Shown: piece by piece, positions 1 to 12,925 of the stretch
Numbering within the stretch: the first letter of the stretch is position 1
How the letters are laid out: every line of letters starts with the position of its first letter
Assembly (NCBI GenBank): GCA_032209605.1
Contig: JASFXZ010000039.1
Coordinates: forward strand, 1,860,001 to 1,924,000
DNA length: 64,000 nucleotides
Direction: 5' to 3'
Source of the DNA: Mactromeris polynyma
Taxonomy: Eukaryota > Mollusca > Bivalvia > Venerida > Mactridae
Translations under genes and position numbers: made by a program
The notes under the pieces: generated by a model
Database searches by the model: none
What the model was told of the DNA's origin: nothing
What the model saw: only the letters and a program-made list of their open reading frames with translations

Positions 1-1288
1 TCAGGCCTGGTTCTACATTGAGGTAAACAAATGCCACATGGCCCCTTCTCCTTTTTCAAAATTTCACAAGGATCAGAAAATACTGCCATAAAATACTTTC
101 CGACATGTCACACAATTAAAATCCTTCTAACACTGTTTTTCCTACGACACTTTCTCTTCAAATCTGTAATCCCTCTCTTTCCAGCTCTGTATTCCCTGCT
201 CTGTCATCACGTAATGGTTCTTTATTACTCTCCTTGTTTTCTCAACCATTTTATCCTCTTCATTTCAACTTCTACTCTAGTTATATAGCAATTCTAAATC
301 AGCATAAAATGTGTAGCAATTTATCTTTTTACATTGCATGTAGCCTGTCGAGCATGTATCTGCGAAAAAATTCTCACGAAAAAATGGGAGTCTTAATTTC
401 CTGTCGAGGTTGCATTCTCACTTGACAGCACTTAATAATTGCATATCGGAAATCATAGACCCTTATAGTTAATGGACGAAAGTAGTATTTTAATCATTTT
501 GCTGCGACTTAAAAGGCAATTTATAAATGGCAAAATGTTACTTCAATTCATTACATACTTGACAATTTATTTCATCTGCCAATCTAGCTTTGATGTACCA
601 ACAAAAAACTAGACCATTTTCTAGAAACACATCGAGACTTATTTACTGCACATTTTATGACTGTGCACATCTAAACTATCAAAGCAGGTGTCTACAGAAG
701 ATGATTATGAATCGTTTAAAGCATGTCTTGATGACAAATAGGCACTGCTTGATATTTCGTTAATCGAAATCCAGGAAAATCATTTCTTTGAATTCATTTC
801 CGTTCTCAAAGGACATTCAATCCACACAAGAAATATTAGACAAAAGTTTTTTTTCTAAGATTTTTATGTTTCTCAATTATCATACATCATTTTGGAAAGT
901 TGTTTCAATTGTTACTGACGTACTTGACATTCCATCATCTGGTGAATAGTTTTACTGACGTGACTAAGAGATTGTTGCTTATTCTATTACTTGCGTTAGA
1001 TCTGCGTTAACAAAAAAGTAATATGATAATAAAAGCATCAAAATGCTGACAATCGTTCGGTTTAACACAGTTATGTTGTACAATGATAAGCGTGAAATAA
1101 TTCTGATTATTATTTCCTTATTTACTGAAAAAGCATTGAATAACAGTATAAAATGTAAATGTATTGAAAATGGTATTTTTTATATTTATTTAGAATGAAC
1201 TTAGAAGTCAAGTAAGAAATGTCTTATGCAAAGTGCACAGCCTCTCCAAACACACAGGAAGACTTGCAAATATGTTTGTATCAGGGGA
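1..1288. other. AT-rich stretch without recognised gene
   Basis: I see no coding segment, transposase motif, tandem array or RNA gene here. The two short open frames (31-288 and 234-425) have low-complexity hydrophobic translations, no family resemblance and no convincing splice context. Confidence 0.6.
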
Positions 1289-1398
1289 GTCGGTAAATCA
1301 CCCAGTAACTTAAGCATCATTACCTGGCTACTTCTCGAATGATCATAATTCAGGGGAGTACCCCAAGAACTCCCCCCACCCCCTGTGATTTTCCTGTT
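1289..1398 (+). repeat. Dispersed repeat, inverted partner of 5,683-5,812
   Basis: The segment contains CTTAAGCATCATTACC, then GAATGATCAT and AGGGGAGTA.CCCCAA. The reverse complement of 5,683-5,812 carries the same ordered blocks, so these are two diverged copies in opposite orientation about 4.3 kb apart. No open frame or terminal repeats are visible. The family is unclassified. Confidence 0.6.
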
Positions 1399-4300
1399 AT
1401 AAACAATGATAAACCATTAGAACCCTATTAAAAAGAGCAAACAGGTTAGACAAATGTTAAACATGGCGTTCAACCCATAAATATTAGGAATTGTGAATAA
1501 GAAATAGTTTAAAGATGATTATCATAACAGCAGGACAGACACAGAACAGAAACCATCATCTAACATTACTGTATTAAATACTTTGTTTCTCTGACAGTTC
1601 AGTGAAGATTAATGACCGGTGACATTGAATCAAGCAGGGTATCTTGTTATGAAGTAAATGTCGGTTCTTGTTTGTTATTGTGTATTTCTTGTTTTTACTT
1701 ACAAATTATTGGTATGTAAGATAGTAACATTGTCTGATGTAGTTTTCAGCTTGGTATGAATACTGTCAGTACTGTTTACTTTGATGAACATTTAGTAGAT
1801 TTGTTTTGTCATAGAATGCTTGAATGCTGCTTGTATCATGTGTGAATAAATCATTCAGCGTTGTGAAGCGTTAATGATTGTTGTCTGTGTTACCGATGTT
1901 GTAAGAATTAGAAAGTAAGTTACCATAGTAATTTCTGAATTTTTCAAAAGATACTGTAGAAGCCAAAGCACATCTAGGTGATTTTGTTAGAAAACGTGGT
2001 GATATATGTATGAGCACTTCCATGACGAAACCTGTATTATTGATGTTGCTATGACGACGATGCTTCCCAATGAAAGTTTTCAAGTCACAAACTAATAGCT
2101 GTCTAGAAATGTTTGTCATTTATCGAATTAAATGAACATGAAATTATTTATAAGTGTTGTGTTATTTGTTTTTTGTCCATTTGAAACAAAAATTTTTTTT
2201 AGAATAAATATACATTTTAGTTGTGTATCTGACGAACATCACCATTTTGTAGTTTCTTTTGCATTTTGTTCTTAATTTTGAAATCGCTATAAAAAGAAAA
2301 GTAGACATCCAAATTTAATAATTTTGGTATTAAAAATGAAAGTTGAAAAATATATCTGTTTGAAAATGTTTGGTCACTTTTAATACAGGTTTTGTTGTGG
2401 AACAGCTCATAATTATATGTTATAGTATGAATGATCTCGTTTGTATCCAAAGTACTATGTACCATTGGTACTTTTATCTTTGAACTAACTTTTATTCGTT
2501 AAATTAATTGTAAATTATTTGTGACACGTGCCCTGTAATTAAAAGTCACAAGGCAATACTTAAACTTGAATTTAAAATGTTGAGTTTTTGCTCACATATA
2601 TGGTCTGTGACATACTAAATATTTGAGTATTCCCAATTTAAGAAGGAGAAAATGCATTTTCGGTCACACATGCAACATATCAGATGTTGAATGTGGCACC
2701 ACAGATATTTATGAGAGGTCAAGACTTTTAGGGGCTTACAATCAAATCTCTAGTTGAGCTGTCTGAGTGTTACATATCATGAAAAATAATATAATGCAAT
2801 TACAGTATAATTGAACTTTAGAACAGAACCATTATGATGTTTATCGAGGGAAGAGTTTATACTAGCACCTTGTATCTTCATGTTGAGCTTATGAAGATTT
2901 ATTTAACTCAATAAAACTTTGGAAAATAAAACGTAATCAGGATAGATGTTTCCAAGAGACCATGCCAGTTGTCACACTGCTCTGTTTCATCATGTGATGC
3001 CATATTTTTAAGGTAATTAGCCAAATTACAGCGTAAAATAACCAAACGTTTCATCAAATGAAGTAATTAATATGGGACCCGGTCTTACTCTCTATTCACA
3101 TCACAATTAATGCGTATATGTGCTTGTCAGGGATGGCTCAAACTGTTGCTTGGACTTGATCACAAAGACAGTATGGGTTGTGAGATTTGTATCCTTCAGT
3201 ATCCTTGTGCCATTTCAAGTTTGATAACATATTTACAATGTATTGTTTACAATTGACACAATACTAATATTGATGCTCCAGAAATGAGGGCAACTAAGTG
3301 CTGGATATGGGCTCTTACACCCTCAATCTGACAATTTACAAATTCATGATTTTTTCTTTTACACAACCATAATCCTCAATTCATAATTTCAAATGTACAA
3401 ATTCATTATTTTGAATTTGTGATTTCACAATTTTAACTTTCAACTTCCCAAAGAGTTCAATGTTTATAAATTTGTGAAGTTGAAATAGTAACTTCTTGAA
3501 GTTGAAATTATGAATTTGTTGAGTTGAAATCTTGGAATTATGACTTTCCTAGGAGAGATATAATGAAGTGTCAATGTCACAAGCAGTCTTTCTTACATTA
3601 TTTTATGAAGTAACTCCTTTAGGTTCTTGTTCTAGTCACCCTAAAGAGAATACTTGATTCTGATATAAGAAAAATGTCTTGTGTCTTTCACCAGCATTGA
3701 ACGAATTTAAAAAAGCAGATCAGTCTCGCAATAATAGACTTCAGAATCCGTTAATAGGGGATAAATGTGAATATTTATATATCGCATGGAAGTTTCCCAG
3801 ACTAGTTCATATTTTTATTATAACAAAGAGAAAATTCCTCTGACAAGTTCAGGAAGTATGAAGCCAAACAAGAGCCAGTTGTTTGGAAAGCTGATACCTT
3901 AGAAATTCTTATTGCCTTCCTCTGATTTAACTGAGTTCCAGAATATATTTATTTACAAAACGTAATGCATGGTTTGCTGTATTTTGTTATGATAAATTTT
4001 GTAACAGTCTGTTTCTAGTTAATGATGAAATTCTGGCATTAATCAGGCATTAGTTATGAAAATAGGACCATTAAGTTTTGTTCTTTTGGCTTACTGTGCC
4101 AGATGTAGGCAGATAGTATGTCATGATCATATAACGTCTTGCCAGATGGTCCTTGTTAGTCAGTGTTAGTGTATATATAATGTTTGAAGTTATGTTGACA
4201 CAACATTTAAAGGCCGTCCTATCACATGTTTACAGGGCCAAAATAAGGTCCCATTCCCCTCTTCCTGAATTATACTTTATTTCCCTACTTATTCAAGGAA

Positions 4301-4789
4301 TTCCCTCTTGAACTGACTGATGTTTCTTTCAATTTTCAATTTGGCAATTTTATACTGTAAACATCTCCTGATGATCTACATAAATGTATATATATGCTTC
4401 ATGAAAAACTTAAATGATTGGTGATGCATTTCATATCATAATTCTAATTGTAAAAGGATGGCAATTGAAGTTAATTAAAGTTTAATTGTTTTTGGGTGTG
4501 GTGGAAATGAATTCATAAAAATCCTCAATGGCTTCTTGCCTCAGTCCTCTTGAGTGGAGTTTAGTGTTCTGCCATCTACCAGTTATTATTATAAGGTGTA
4601 CACATATATAAACTTGGACCACACAGTTGCTAACCAGCAATGCCTGGCACAGTTGGTCTTGTGTTGTGCAGAATGTTAATCTGGTCCTAAACATTTATAT
4701 CTTAGTGTCTATAAAATGATTTAAATAGAGTGATTGATAATATAACCCTATATTGATAGATTGAATATTTCGAAGGCGTTTTAAACCTA
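1399..4789. other. Gene-free AT-rich stretch
   Basis: No supported gene. At 3,330-3,545 there is a patch of short self-complementary words (AATTTGTGA, TCACAATTT, AAGTTGAAAT, ATTTCAACTT) that could fold back on itself. It shows no clear period or element boundary. The small minus-strand open frames at 1,871-2,119, 2,217-2,465 and 4,482-4,694 resemble nothing I know. Confidence 0.55.
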
Positions 4790-5096
4790 AACAAGAAATA
4801 TCTTAAAAAAACATGGTTGGCGCAATTTGAAGGTTAAGATTTGTTGTGCAACATAAAAAAATGCAGAGATGTTACGATTGCTGGTCGTTACAGATCTAAA
4901 ATGGGTTTCGGTAAATTCACCAACATTCGGTAAGGTAACGTACCCTTTATCGAAAGGTTGACCAATCCGTGTCCAGTTTACAAACATTGTTTGGTTGAAG
5001 AGAAATAGCCTTAGTGGTTAACATAAGATTTGATTGGTTTACACAACATTGATATGCAAATAGCAAAACCATGTTAGTATGGCTGTGCTGAAAAAG
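4790..5096 (+). mobile_element. Repeat A copy 1 (unclassified ~310-bp dispersed element)
   Basis: The copy runs from ACAAGAAATATCTT to GGCTGTGCTGAAAAAG. It shares its whole length with copies at 10,134-10,443 and 14,782-15,097, including GGCGCAATTTGAAGGTTAA, TTGTTGTGCAACATAAAAAA, a CACTCCAGAT-like block and GATATGCAAATAGCAAA near the 3' end. I see no terminal inverted repeat, poly(A) tail or coding frame, so it could be a MITE or a SINE-like element of unknown origin. Similar length and common ends in all three full copies argue for mobility rather than segmental duplication. Confidence 0.75.
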
Positions 5097-5429
5097 ATGT
5101 TATTGTACTCAAATCAGGGAAGTGATATGTATACCTTTCACCAAATTCCGGAAACTTGGCTATATTTGACACTCCTTTTCCTAACATTCTTCCAAACCCT
5201 GTTTTAGTTACAGCTGTTATAGTAGTGATATTAAAGATTGAAATGGACCATGTTATTTTAAAGTTGCAATGTGTGGCTCAGAATAAAAATTCTTGCCATG
5301 TTTCAGCAAAATGTTGCCTGTGTAATTAGTAAGCTGGACTACCTATGAATATTAGCAAACAATTGAAACACCATTAATAATGTCTCATTTTCATTACATT
5401 CACAGTGACTCATTTACTGAGAATAATGA

Positions 5430-5660
5430 CATATAGACTAGATAAAACAACCTAAGTATTGAGTACAAGAGAACCATATTACCCAGCACAGCTTACCATC
5501 TACTTAGTGTAATGACCAATATATTGAGTACAACAACCTATATTGAGTGCAGTGATCAATAAATAGGATACAGTTACCAGTATAGAGAGTCAAAAGGACC
5601 CATATACCGTGCTTAGCAACCAGACATCAATGCTTAACTGAGTTCAGAGACCCCTACACA
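5430..5660. repeat. Decayed minisatellite related to the 6.5-kb array
   Basis: Words such as TATTGAGTACA, CAACC, CAGTGATCAATA, GACCCATATACC and CAGTTACC recur every 20-30 bases. They match, with many changes, the GTACAGTGACCCA and CAGCAACCCATATACAG words of the array at 6,550-7,440. I read this as an old degraded patch of the same tandem family. Confidence 0.45.
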
Positions 5661-5682
5661 GGTGTGTCACTAATTCTTGAAA

Positions 5683-5812
5683 AAACAGGGAAATCGCAAA
5701 CAGTAGGCTGGGGTTTGGGGCATACTCCCCTTAATAATGATTCTTCATACAAGAGTAGTTGCCTGGTGATGATGCTTAAGTTAAGGCTTCCAGCTCTTTT
5801 TGATTTTCCTGC
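5683..5812 (-). repeat. Dispersed repeat, inverted partner of 1,289-1,398
   Basis: On the minus strand this reads CTTAACTTAAGCATCATCACC, then GAATCATTATTAAGGGGAGTA and GCCCCAAACCCC, the same block order as 1,289-1,398. No coding capacity is seen. Confidence 0.55.
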
Positions 5813-5849
5813 CCATATTATGTTCGTATTATGAACAATTGTCAGCCAG

Positions 5850-6290
5850 GGGAAATCTCAAAAGTGACCACTGTTCACTGCTTTTCAGTATGATGATTGC
5901 CTGCAGGGTGTATATAAACCTTATTGATTCTGGGATCACCGAGTCAAAAGTCAAGGTGAAACTGAACATTTGGGTGGAGATCCTTGTCCTGATTATAACA
6001 CATATAAATACCTTTTGGCCTCCCTGGTCCTAACTAGGTAGGATTATTACCTGTGGGTTGTGGATGAACCCTATTGATTTTGGGGGCCACTGGGTCAAAG
6101 GTCAATGACAAACTGACCATTCTGCAGAAATCCTTGTCCTAGCAATAACTCAAATACCCTTGGTCTTTTAGGTTTTCACTTGGTAAGGTTATTGACTGCA
6201 TGTTGCAGATGAGCCTATTGATTTTGATGGTCACAGGGTCACAGGTCAAGGTCAAACTGACCATTCTGTGAAAAAAAATGTCTGCAAGAT
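5850..6290 (+). repeat. Tandem dispersed repeat, three ~148-bp units ending in GTCA motifs
   Basis: Three units each carry TATTGATT.TG, a G-T-CAC block, GGGTCA.AGGTCAA, AAACTGA.CATT and TCCTTGTCC. Unit landmarks lie near 5,894, 6,044 and 6,190. The third contains AGGTCAAGGTCAAACTG. The style (GTCAAAGGTCA plus 'CAATAACTC' links) matches dispersed repeats common in bivalves. The open frame at 5,800-6,033 lies in the first units and is not a gene. Confidence 0.7.
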
Positions 6291-6549
6291 AAATTAAGTA
6301 AATATTTTATGCCCATAAACTATATGTTATATGTTATGTTACATTAGTTAAATTCCTCTTACTGACAATGTATTTTTGGGGGGGGGGGGCATGTAGTTTT
6401 GCAAACATCTCTTGTTACACTTTGATATAAACAATCCAGAATGGCATGACTCCAAGGGAGATGTGAACAACAAAGAAAGAGCATATTGGTGCATTATAAC
6501 TGGAAATAATTCAACAGGCACATGTATAATAGTCACATGCCAATAAGGT

Positions 6550-7440
6550 AGTACACCCATGCACCCAGTACAGTGACCCACATGCCCAGTACAGCAACCC
6601 ATATACAGGGTAATTTCAGCCATACACCCATGTACCCAGTACAGTGACCCACATGCCCAGTACAGAAACCCATATACAGGGTGATTTCAGGCAAACACCC
6701 ATGTACCCAATACAGCAACCCAAGTACAGCGTATATTCAGGCATACACCCATGAACCTTGTACAGTGACCCACTTACCCAGTACAGCAACCCATGTACAG
6801 GGTATATTCAGGCATACACCGACTAAACTTGTACAGTGACCCACATACCCAGTACAGCAACCCATATACAGCGTGTATTCAGGCATACACCCATGTACCC
6901 AGTACAGTGATCCACTTACCCAGTACAGCAACCCATAAACAGGGTATATTCAGCCATGTACCCATTACAGTGACCCACATACCCAGCACAAGCAACCCAT
7001 ATATAGGGTGATTTCAGGCATACACCCATGTACGCAGTACAGTGTCCCACATACCCAGTACTGCTGTCCAGTATACCCAGTGTGATAACTTATACATGTA
7101 CTCTAAGAAAATCGACATGTTGAGCACAGCGACCCATATACTGGGTGCAGCAACACAAAATTGGATATTGTTGCAAATAAACTTGGTATAATGAGCCATA
7201 TACTGGATACAGTGACACATATAACAAGCGCAGTGACCCATGTGCTGACGACAGCAACCAATATACTGCAACACTAACCCATGTACTGGGTACAGCAATG
7301 CGTATGTTGAGGAAAGTAACCTATATATTGAGTGAACTCCCCTTGTTCGGGATATCGCAACCCAGTGAATACAGCATCCTGCATACTGTGAGCAATGACC
7401 CATCAACTGAGTGCAGGGTTTCCATTACCTGGTACAGAAA
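6550..7440. repeat. 71-bp minisatellite with ~21-bp subrepeats, degenerate distal half
   Basis: The unit is roughly ACCCATGTACCCAGTACAGTG / ACCCACATACCCAGTACAGCA / ACCCATATACAGGGT plus a T-rich AGGCATAC link. CACCCAT landmarks fall at 6,554 and 6,625, a 71-base step. Two thirds of each unit is itself an ACCCA...CAGTACAG subrepeat. Units stay recognisable to about 7,035; from there to 7,440 only scattered GACCCATATACTGGGTACAG words remain. Several overlapping open frames on both strands are products of the repeat. A run of 10 G lies just upstream near 6,376. Confidence 0.85.
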
Positions 7441-10133
7441 ACTTTATACCCAGTAATGTGACCTCTAAATGAAATGCTTACTTGAACCTGTGGCCAAAAC
7501 ATCAAACCACTAAAATTCACAGTCAACGTGTTGATGCAATGAAGGCAAGGTGCTTTGATGATTTTGGTATTATATAAAATCACAATTGAACGGTCCGAAA
7601 TGGAGATGGAGAAAGACATGAACGGTCATTTTTCAATTACATGTGTAATTGTTTTTGAAAACCCTCAAAATTGGGTCAGCTGATCCATAAAGCAAATTAT
7701 ATAAAAACATTGGCCTTACCACGTCTATCTCAGCAGGTTCCATGTTCCAGCTACAGGACTGGTGGACACCTCAGATTATTTACAAGCTGCTTTCAGACAT
7801 TACTATCCACATTTTCAGCCATCTATCAAATAATCTTGAAATGTACCTATTAACTTGTAAAAAAATAATGAAGACAGTGTTTAGTTTTGTTTGTAACATA
7901 AGTCTTACAGATTAACTGTAATGTCTTTTTACCTGATTACCTCAAATATAATGTGCTTTTTTGTACATTCTTCTCATTTGCTAATATACTCAGTACATTT
8001 ATAAATGCACATTTTTGTACCTGTGATAGGTATTTTAAATGCCATTTTAGTGTATAATTAATCTCATTTTGATTGAAAGAAAATTTAGCATACATCATTG
8101 CGTAAAATGAAACAATATGTTAAGTTCTTATGCTGCATCCCTAGGTAAGTTCATGACATTTGAGAAATCTTACATTTTGCGTTTTTAAATGTACTGAGTA
8201 TATATTATGATGTTGTTGGTTATAGCCACCTAGCTGAATGTGTTTTAAAACTTGTACCAACCAGTTTTGCTATTTCAGTAATTTTCCTTAGTATATGGAT
8301 CTTTTTTTTTATCAAAATGACATTTACCCATATCAGTTGACAATGGTGTGAAATACTATATGCTGTTGAATTATGCTGAAGTTTGTATAAGTCGTTCGTC
8401 TATTTTGCAGAATCTAGCTAATGTTTTCCTGATTTATGTGTTCATCAAATAACATGTCTGGAAGGGTTCTATTGTCCTGCATCCTACTGGGAACACTTAC
8501 TCCATTGTCAACAAGAATACAACATTAATGAGGCAAAACATAGAAATCCCATTAATCTAAAATTTGTTGTAAAATATTGATGAACAAGTGCACATGATAT
8601 ATGTAGTTTTAATATGAATATATGCTAGCATTGTGTTCTTCCCAGAGTTCAGTCTCCGTTATTATTTTTCTGGTTTGTATTATAAATGGCATAGTTTCAT
8701 ATTTAGCATTAATGCGCTTAAACTGTCGGGTAATATTAATCTTCTCTTGCGACTCACTACCAGTATCGGGTTTTCATTCAAATAAACTTACAATGGTTTT
8801 CTAATGACAGAAGAAGGAAAAAAAGGAGAAAGTATAATTGTCATACAAAGGGGTTCAATTCTGGGCTTGTAAATTCAGGTTGGAATTGACAAATAGGCTG
8901 TTATGCTTGCAGATACCTTGGGAAAATTGCAGTAGTCTAGATCTCACTTATTATACATGTATATGTGCTAAATGAAGTGTTATACAGAGTTTATTGAAAG
9001 CATAAAATGTCAGTACACCATTGAAATAAAGATGAACACTTCACTGAAATGTTTTAATACTGTTTCCTTACATGTTGGTACATTATTAAGAGTCCATAAC
9101 AATATTCCATTCAACTTGCACAAGCGGCCCGTTCTTCATGTCAGACATTTTTTAGGAATATTGAGCATTTTTTTATTAACACAATCACGTAAATTGAATT
9201 GAGATTCATTTGCTGGTTATCAAAATATCAAAGATTCTTGAACATATCTTATCTTGGATCATGTTTAAAAATCGACTGACTACCCATAATGCATTATTAT
9301 TTAACAGCAATCTCTTCATCTCAGAACAAGCTTCAATGATACATCACACTTGACAATTGTTTCATTTGTACAACAGCTCATTCTGCAATTTCCTCTCTTC
9401 TAGGGTGTAAACTGATTTACCGTTCAGCTCACATATTTAGCTGAAAAGCATTTTTGCTGAAATTCATCTTGTGCTTTACGTTTTCTGTAACAATTGTTTT
9501 CTGCTCTTTTTCATGGTGATTTTGCGTCTACTGCTATTATCGGGGCGGGGAGGGGGGGGGGGTCTCATTGCTTTCCAGATATTGTCGCATAAACAACTAA
9601 CAAGCTGTACATAAATCATTAGTTTACATGACAGTAGATCCCCTGGTGACTTTAACTGTCACCACATTTACGGTCTGTTGGTAAAATATAATGTTAAAGT
9701 CAAAAATTTATAATTGAGTTCATGTTGAGGTTTGCAGATATTGCCACAGACCGTCCTTACCAAACCAAAAACTATTTTCTTCCTTTTCTCACTAGACTGG
9801 TTGATTATTTACCCGCGACACAGGATTTATTTTTGGCTATTTTGGGAAGATGACCAATACCCTTCGAAATGGGAATTTTAGCCTGTTAAACTTATAATTT
9901 GGGGATAAAGTCTAGATATTACAGCAACATTTTAGGAATAATCATAAAGTATGTAGTGATTTATTAATCAACAATTGCTATTTATATGTGAGAAAAAAGC
10001 CTCTTACTTTTGTCTTAATTGAACCGAAACATTTTCTTCAGATTCATTGCGAATTTTTACATTCAAATTGGGAAAAATATATACTTTTTTGCATTGGGAA
10101 TATAGCAAAATAACGGCTATAAAACAGCTGAAA
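7441..10133. other. Gene-free stretch with a poly-G tract
   Basis: No coding exon or element boundaries that I can support. A G-rich tract (GGGGCGGGGA followed by a long G run) lies at about 9,541-9,562. A possible 56-base mini-exon at 8,089-8,144 was considered and rejected. Confidence 0.5.
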
Positions 10134-10443
10134 AACAAGAAATATCTCTAAAAAAGATGGAAGGCGCATTTTGAAGATTAAGATTTGTTGTGCAACATAA
10201 AAAATTGCCGAGATGAGCTAATCACTCCAGATCCAAAATGGATTTCAGTAAATTCACCGAAATTCAGTGGATTTCGTGAAGGTAATGTACCCCTTATCGG
10301 AAGGTTAACCAATCAGCCTCAAGGTTCCAAACGTTGTTCAGTTGAAGAGAAGTTGGTTTTGTGGTTAACATAAGATTAGATTGGTTTACACAACACTGAT
10401 ATGCAAATAGCAAAGCCATGTTAGTACGGCTGTGCCAAAAAAG
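10134..10443 (+). mobile_element. Repeat A copy 2
   Basis: Same start (AACAAGAAATATCT) and end (GGCTGTGCCAAAAAAG) as copy 1. Differences include a short deletion in the ATGTTACGATTGCTGG block after GCCGAGATG. The 62-aa open frame at 10,185-10,373 lies wholly inside the element and is disrupted in the other copies, so I do not treat it as a gene. Confidence 0.75.
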
Positions 10444-11142
10444 CCTGAGACATGTAGGATGTTCTGGTAAATTTGGCAATCATTCATTCAAAGCAAATAT
10501 TAGAATCTCTTTTGAATCTACTTTATGGAAAATCTCTGAGTATTACAAGGAGGTGTTATTTGTAACCTTGGCAAGATTCAAACACAGGAGCTTTACATTA
10601 CCATTGACAAATATGACAAAAAGGCAACTATGAGGTTTGGTATTACATTACCAGATTTCAACACCGTTAATGAAGTTGGCAAAAGACACAATTTTTTGTT
10701 TAAAAATCGTTGATTGTTGTATCACATTATGTACGTTGCCAAAATGTCAAATGCACATTCTTTCATCTTTTCTCACTTTGTTTTTTACCTCATGTAATGT
10801 TCTGACAGTTTTTTTTCAGTATTTTATGATGATTATAACTTGTACAGGTATTGTTTTCAACCCTGTCTCATGTTTTCTCTCACAGACAGGCATGCAGACA
10901 ATGTTATGTAACATAACTGTGATGCTGAATGATGAACATATTTTCTGTTTTGAGTGAATTTCTTTGTGAATTCTTTCAGCTAACTAAATGTGTAAGTCGT
11001 TTCATATTTGATCATATACAAGCATCTAAGAACATATTAAAGGCAGTTTCAAATGGAATGAATTAAAGTTATAATTAAATTATATGAATAATTTACTTGG
11101 CTGTCCAAAAACACATATACACTTTCCATATTCTAACTGCAT
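10444..11142. other. Gene-free stretch
   Basis: Two open frames (10,418-10,633 and 10,637-10,957) have no family resemblance, and the first starts inside Repeat A. No splice-flanked exon or repeat could be supported. Confidence 0.45.
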
Positions 11143-11213
11143 TCCTAGAGGACAAGGGCCTGAGTGTCTGAATCCTGATCGGAAGGTAGTGAGTTTGAAT
11201 CCCACCTTGGGTA
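11143..11213 (+). repeat. tRNA-like segment, possible SINE head
   Basis: GGCCTGAGTGTCTGAATCCTG, then GGAAGGTAGTGAGTTTGAATCCCACC resembles the D-arm to T-arm span of a tRNA. GAGTTTGAATCC is close to an RNA polymerase III B box (GGTTCGANTCC). I cannot fold a full acceptor stem, so a functional tRNA is unlikely and a tRNA-derived SINE head or pseudo-tRNA is more plausible. The ~230 bases downstream are shared with nothing else in this window. Confidence 0.35.
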
Positions 11214-12540
11214 AAGTTGAAATATAATTAAACTTCACCATTGCTGAATTAGGGTAATAAGCAGTAATCAAAAAGGATTGATAGAAGTTTGGTCTCGGAA
11301 ACAGATACTTGTACTTTCCAATGTAAAATGAAAAAAGAGATTGGTGGGGTATGTTGACCGATAGATTTACAGATGTATGGTTCCTGTAGATGTTGGTAAT
11401 GCTGGCTATCCTGTGGGGCTGCAAGGATACAGTTGTCTCTCGCTTTTGTTTTGATGACTACCCTTTTAGTTTTCGGTTAATCAGTTTGGTTATATAAATA
11501 TATCAAATGCATAAAATTCTCACAAAGGACCACACATAAATATTTGATTAGGTAAATACACTTCAAACTATGTGTTATAATATAAAATGAAGTAGAGCTA
11601 TGACTAGAAATAGAACTTCATGTCTGGTAATAAAAGTTTGCAATTCTAATAGCAGTGTAACTCAACGATAATGGGTATAAACTTAAAAGAGTTCTTGGAC
11701 TGTAACATTGCTTCGGGAATAAAAAAGCCATCTGTCATACAGAACAGAATATTGAAATTAACTGGGAGAAAAATTAACTGATAAAAATAGAACTTTGGGT
11801 AACCAATGCAGCCCGTCTATCCTTGGAGCTCAGATAGTTGAGCACTGCTTGGTCCAGTTTTTCATGGTGATCGTGGATACAAGCAATGTCTCGTTGGCTC
11901 TTACTGACCTGACTTGCTTAATACTATAAAATAATGCAGTGTTAATGAATGACATTTGTTACAAGCTGGAGTTGTGTTTCTCCTGCCTGTCTGGGGCTTA
12001 CAAGTAACTTTATATTATGGTCCATGTTTGTGACAATTCTAACTCTATTGAAATACAAAATGTACTGTAGTTTCTTATGAGATGGATGCTAGAAATACTG
12101 TGACAAAGATGTTAAGCTTAGCTAGTGGTAATTTGTTAAGCTCATATCTTGTTCCTTGGCTCTAGGTTATGTTAAAATAATAGTTTCTTTATTCACATCA
12201 CTATAAGGTAATTGCCCTGAACTTTATAACAAAAAGGATGGTTATGATTCTGCTTGTATAATTCGCATACAGCAATGGTATGACATTTGTTGGTCTAATA
12301 GGGTATAGCAGATTATGACAGGATAATTGGTTCCCATATATTACATTAATTTGACACATGTTGAACTATTGCATTAATTAGTAAAAAGTACCTTAAATGT
12401 AACATAATTATGATTATGAAATTAATTAATGAGTTAACGAAATTTGTCAATATGTGTCATATTATGTCTGTATAGAACACAATTACTAGGGTTCCACCAC
12501 ACATGCTATTACATGACGTTTCTCTCTCAAAACTAAACAA
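11214..12540. other. Gene-free stretch
   Basis: No supported gene. The minus-strand open frame 11,080-11,424 runs through the tRNA-like segment and is not convincing. Confidence 0.45.
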
Positions 12541-12925
12541 AAACTTGATTCACCATCCCCAAACGTGGTCCACACATTGATTGTGTGTAGTAGAGGAACC
12601 CTGTCCATTTTGGGGGTCACTGGATGAAAGGTCAAGGTCACAGGGGTCAATTGTACATAAAACTTTTCCAGTCAATAACTTGAGAACGCCGTGACCTACC
12701 CTTTCCAAACTTAGTCCTTACATTGATCACGGGTAGTAGAGGAACTTTATTGATTTTGGGGTCACAGGGGTCAATTGTACATGAAAAGTTTCTGGCCAAT
12801 AACATGAAAGCCTTGAACTACCCCCCTAAAACATGGTCCACACACTGTTTGCAGGTAGTTGAGGAACCTTATTGATCTTGGAGTCACTGGGTCAAAGGTC
12901 ACAGGGGTTGTAAAGTTAAAATGTA
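12541..12925 (+). repeat. Tandem dispersed repeat, three ~140-bp units with GTCACAGGGGTCA
   Basis: Each unit contains a T.GTCC.CACA.TG block, GTAGT.GAGGAAC, TATTGATTTTGGGG-like sequence and GTCACAGGGGTCAATTGTACAT, followed by CAATAAC. The first unit contains AAAGGTCAAGGTCACAGG. The form is related to the repeats at 5,850-6,290 and 49,555-49,900. No coding capacity. Confidence 0.7.

Noticed and set aside
6348..7406. Several minus-strand and plus-strand open frames (cysteine/glycine-rich MGCCTGHVG-type peptides)
   Set aside because: They are translations of the 71-bp minisatellite and overlap one another on both strands.
8089..8144. 56-base plus-strand mini-exon ending CTAG|GTAAGT
   Set aside because: The donor is good, but the acceptor lacks a pyrimidine tract and the short translation carries no information.
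10185..10373. 62-residue open frame in Repeat A as an element-encoded protein
   Set aside because: The frame is not conserved in the other two full-length copies.
11143..11213. Functional tRNA gene
   Set aside because: B-box-like sequence is present, but no complete cloverleaf or acceptor stem could be paired.
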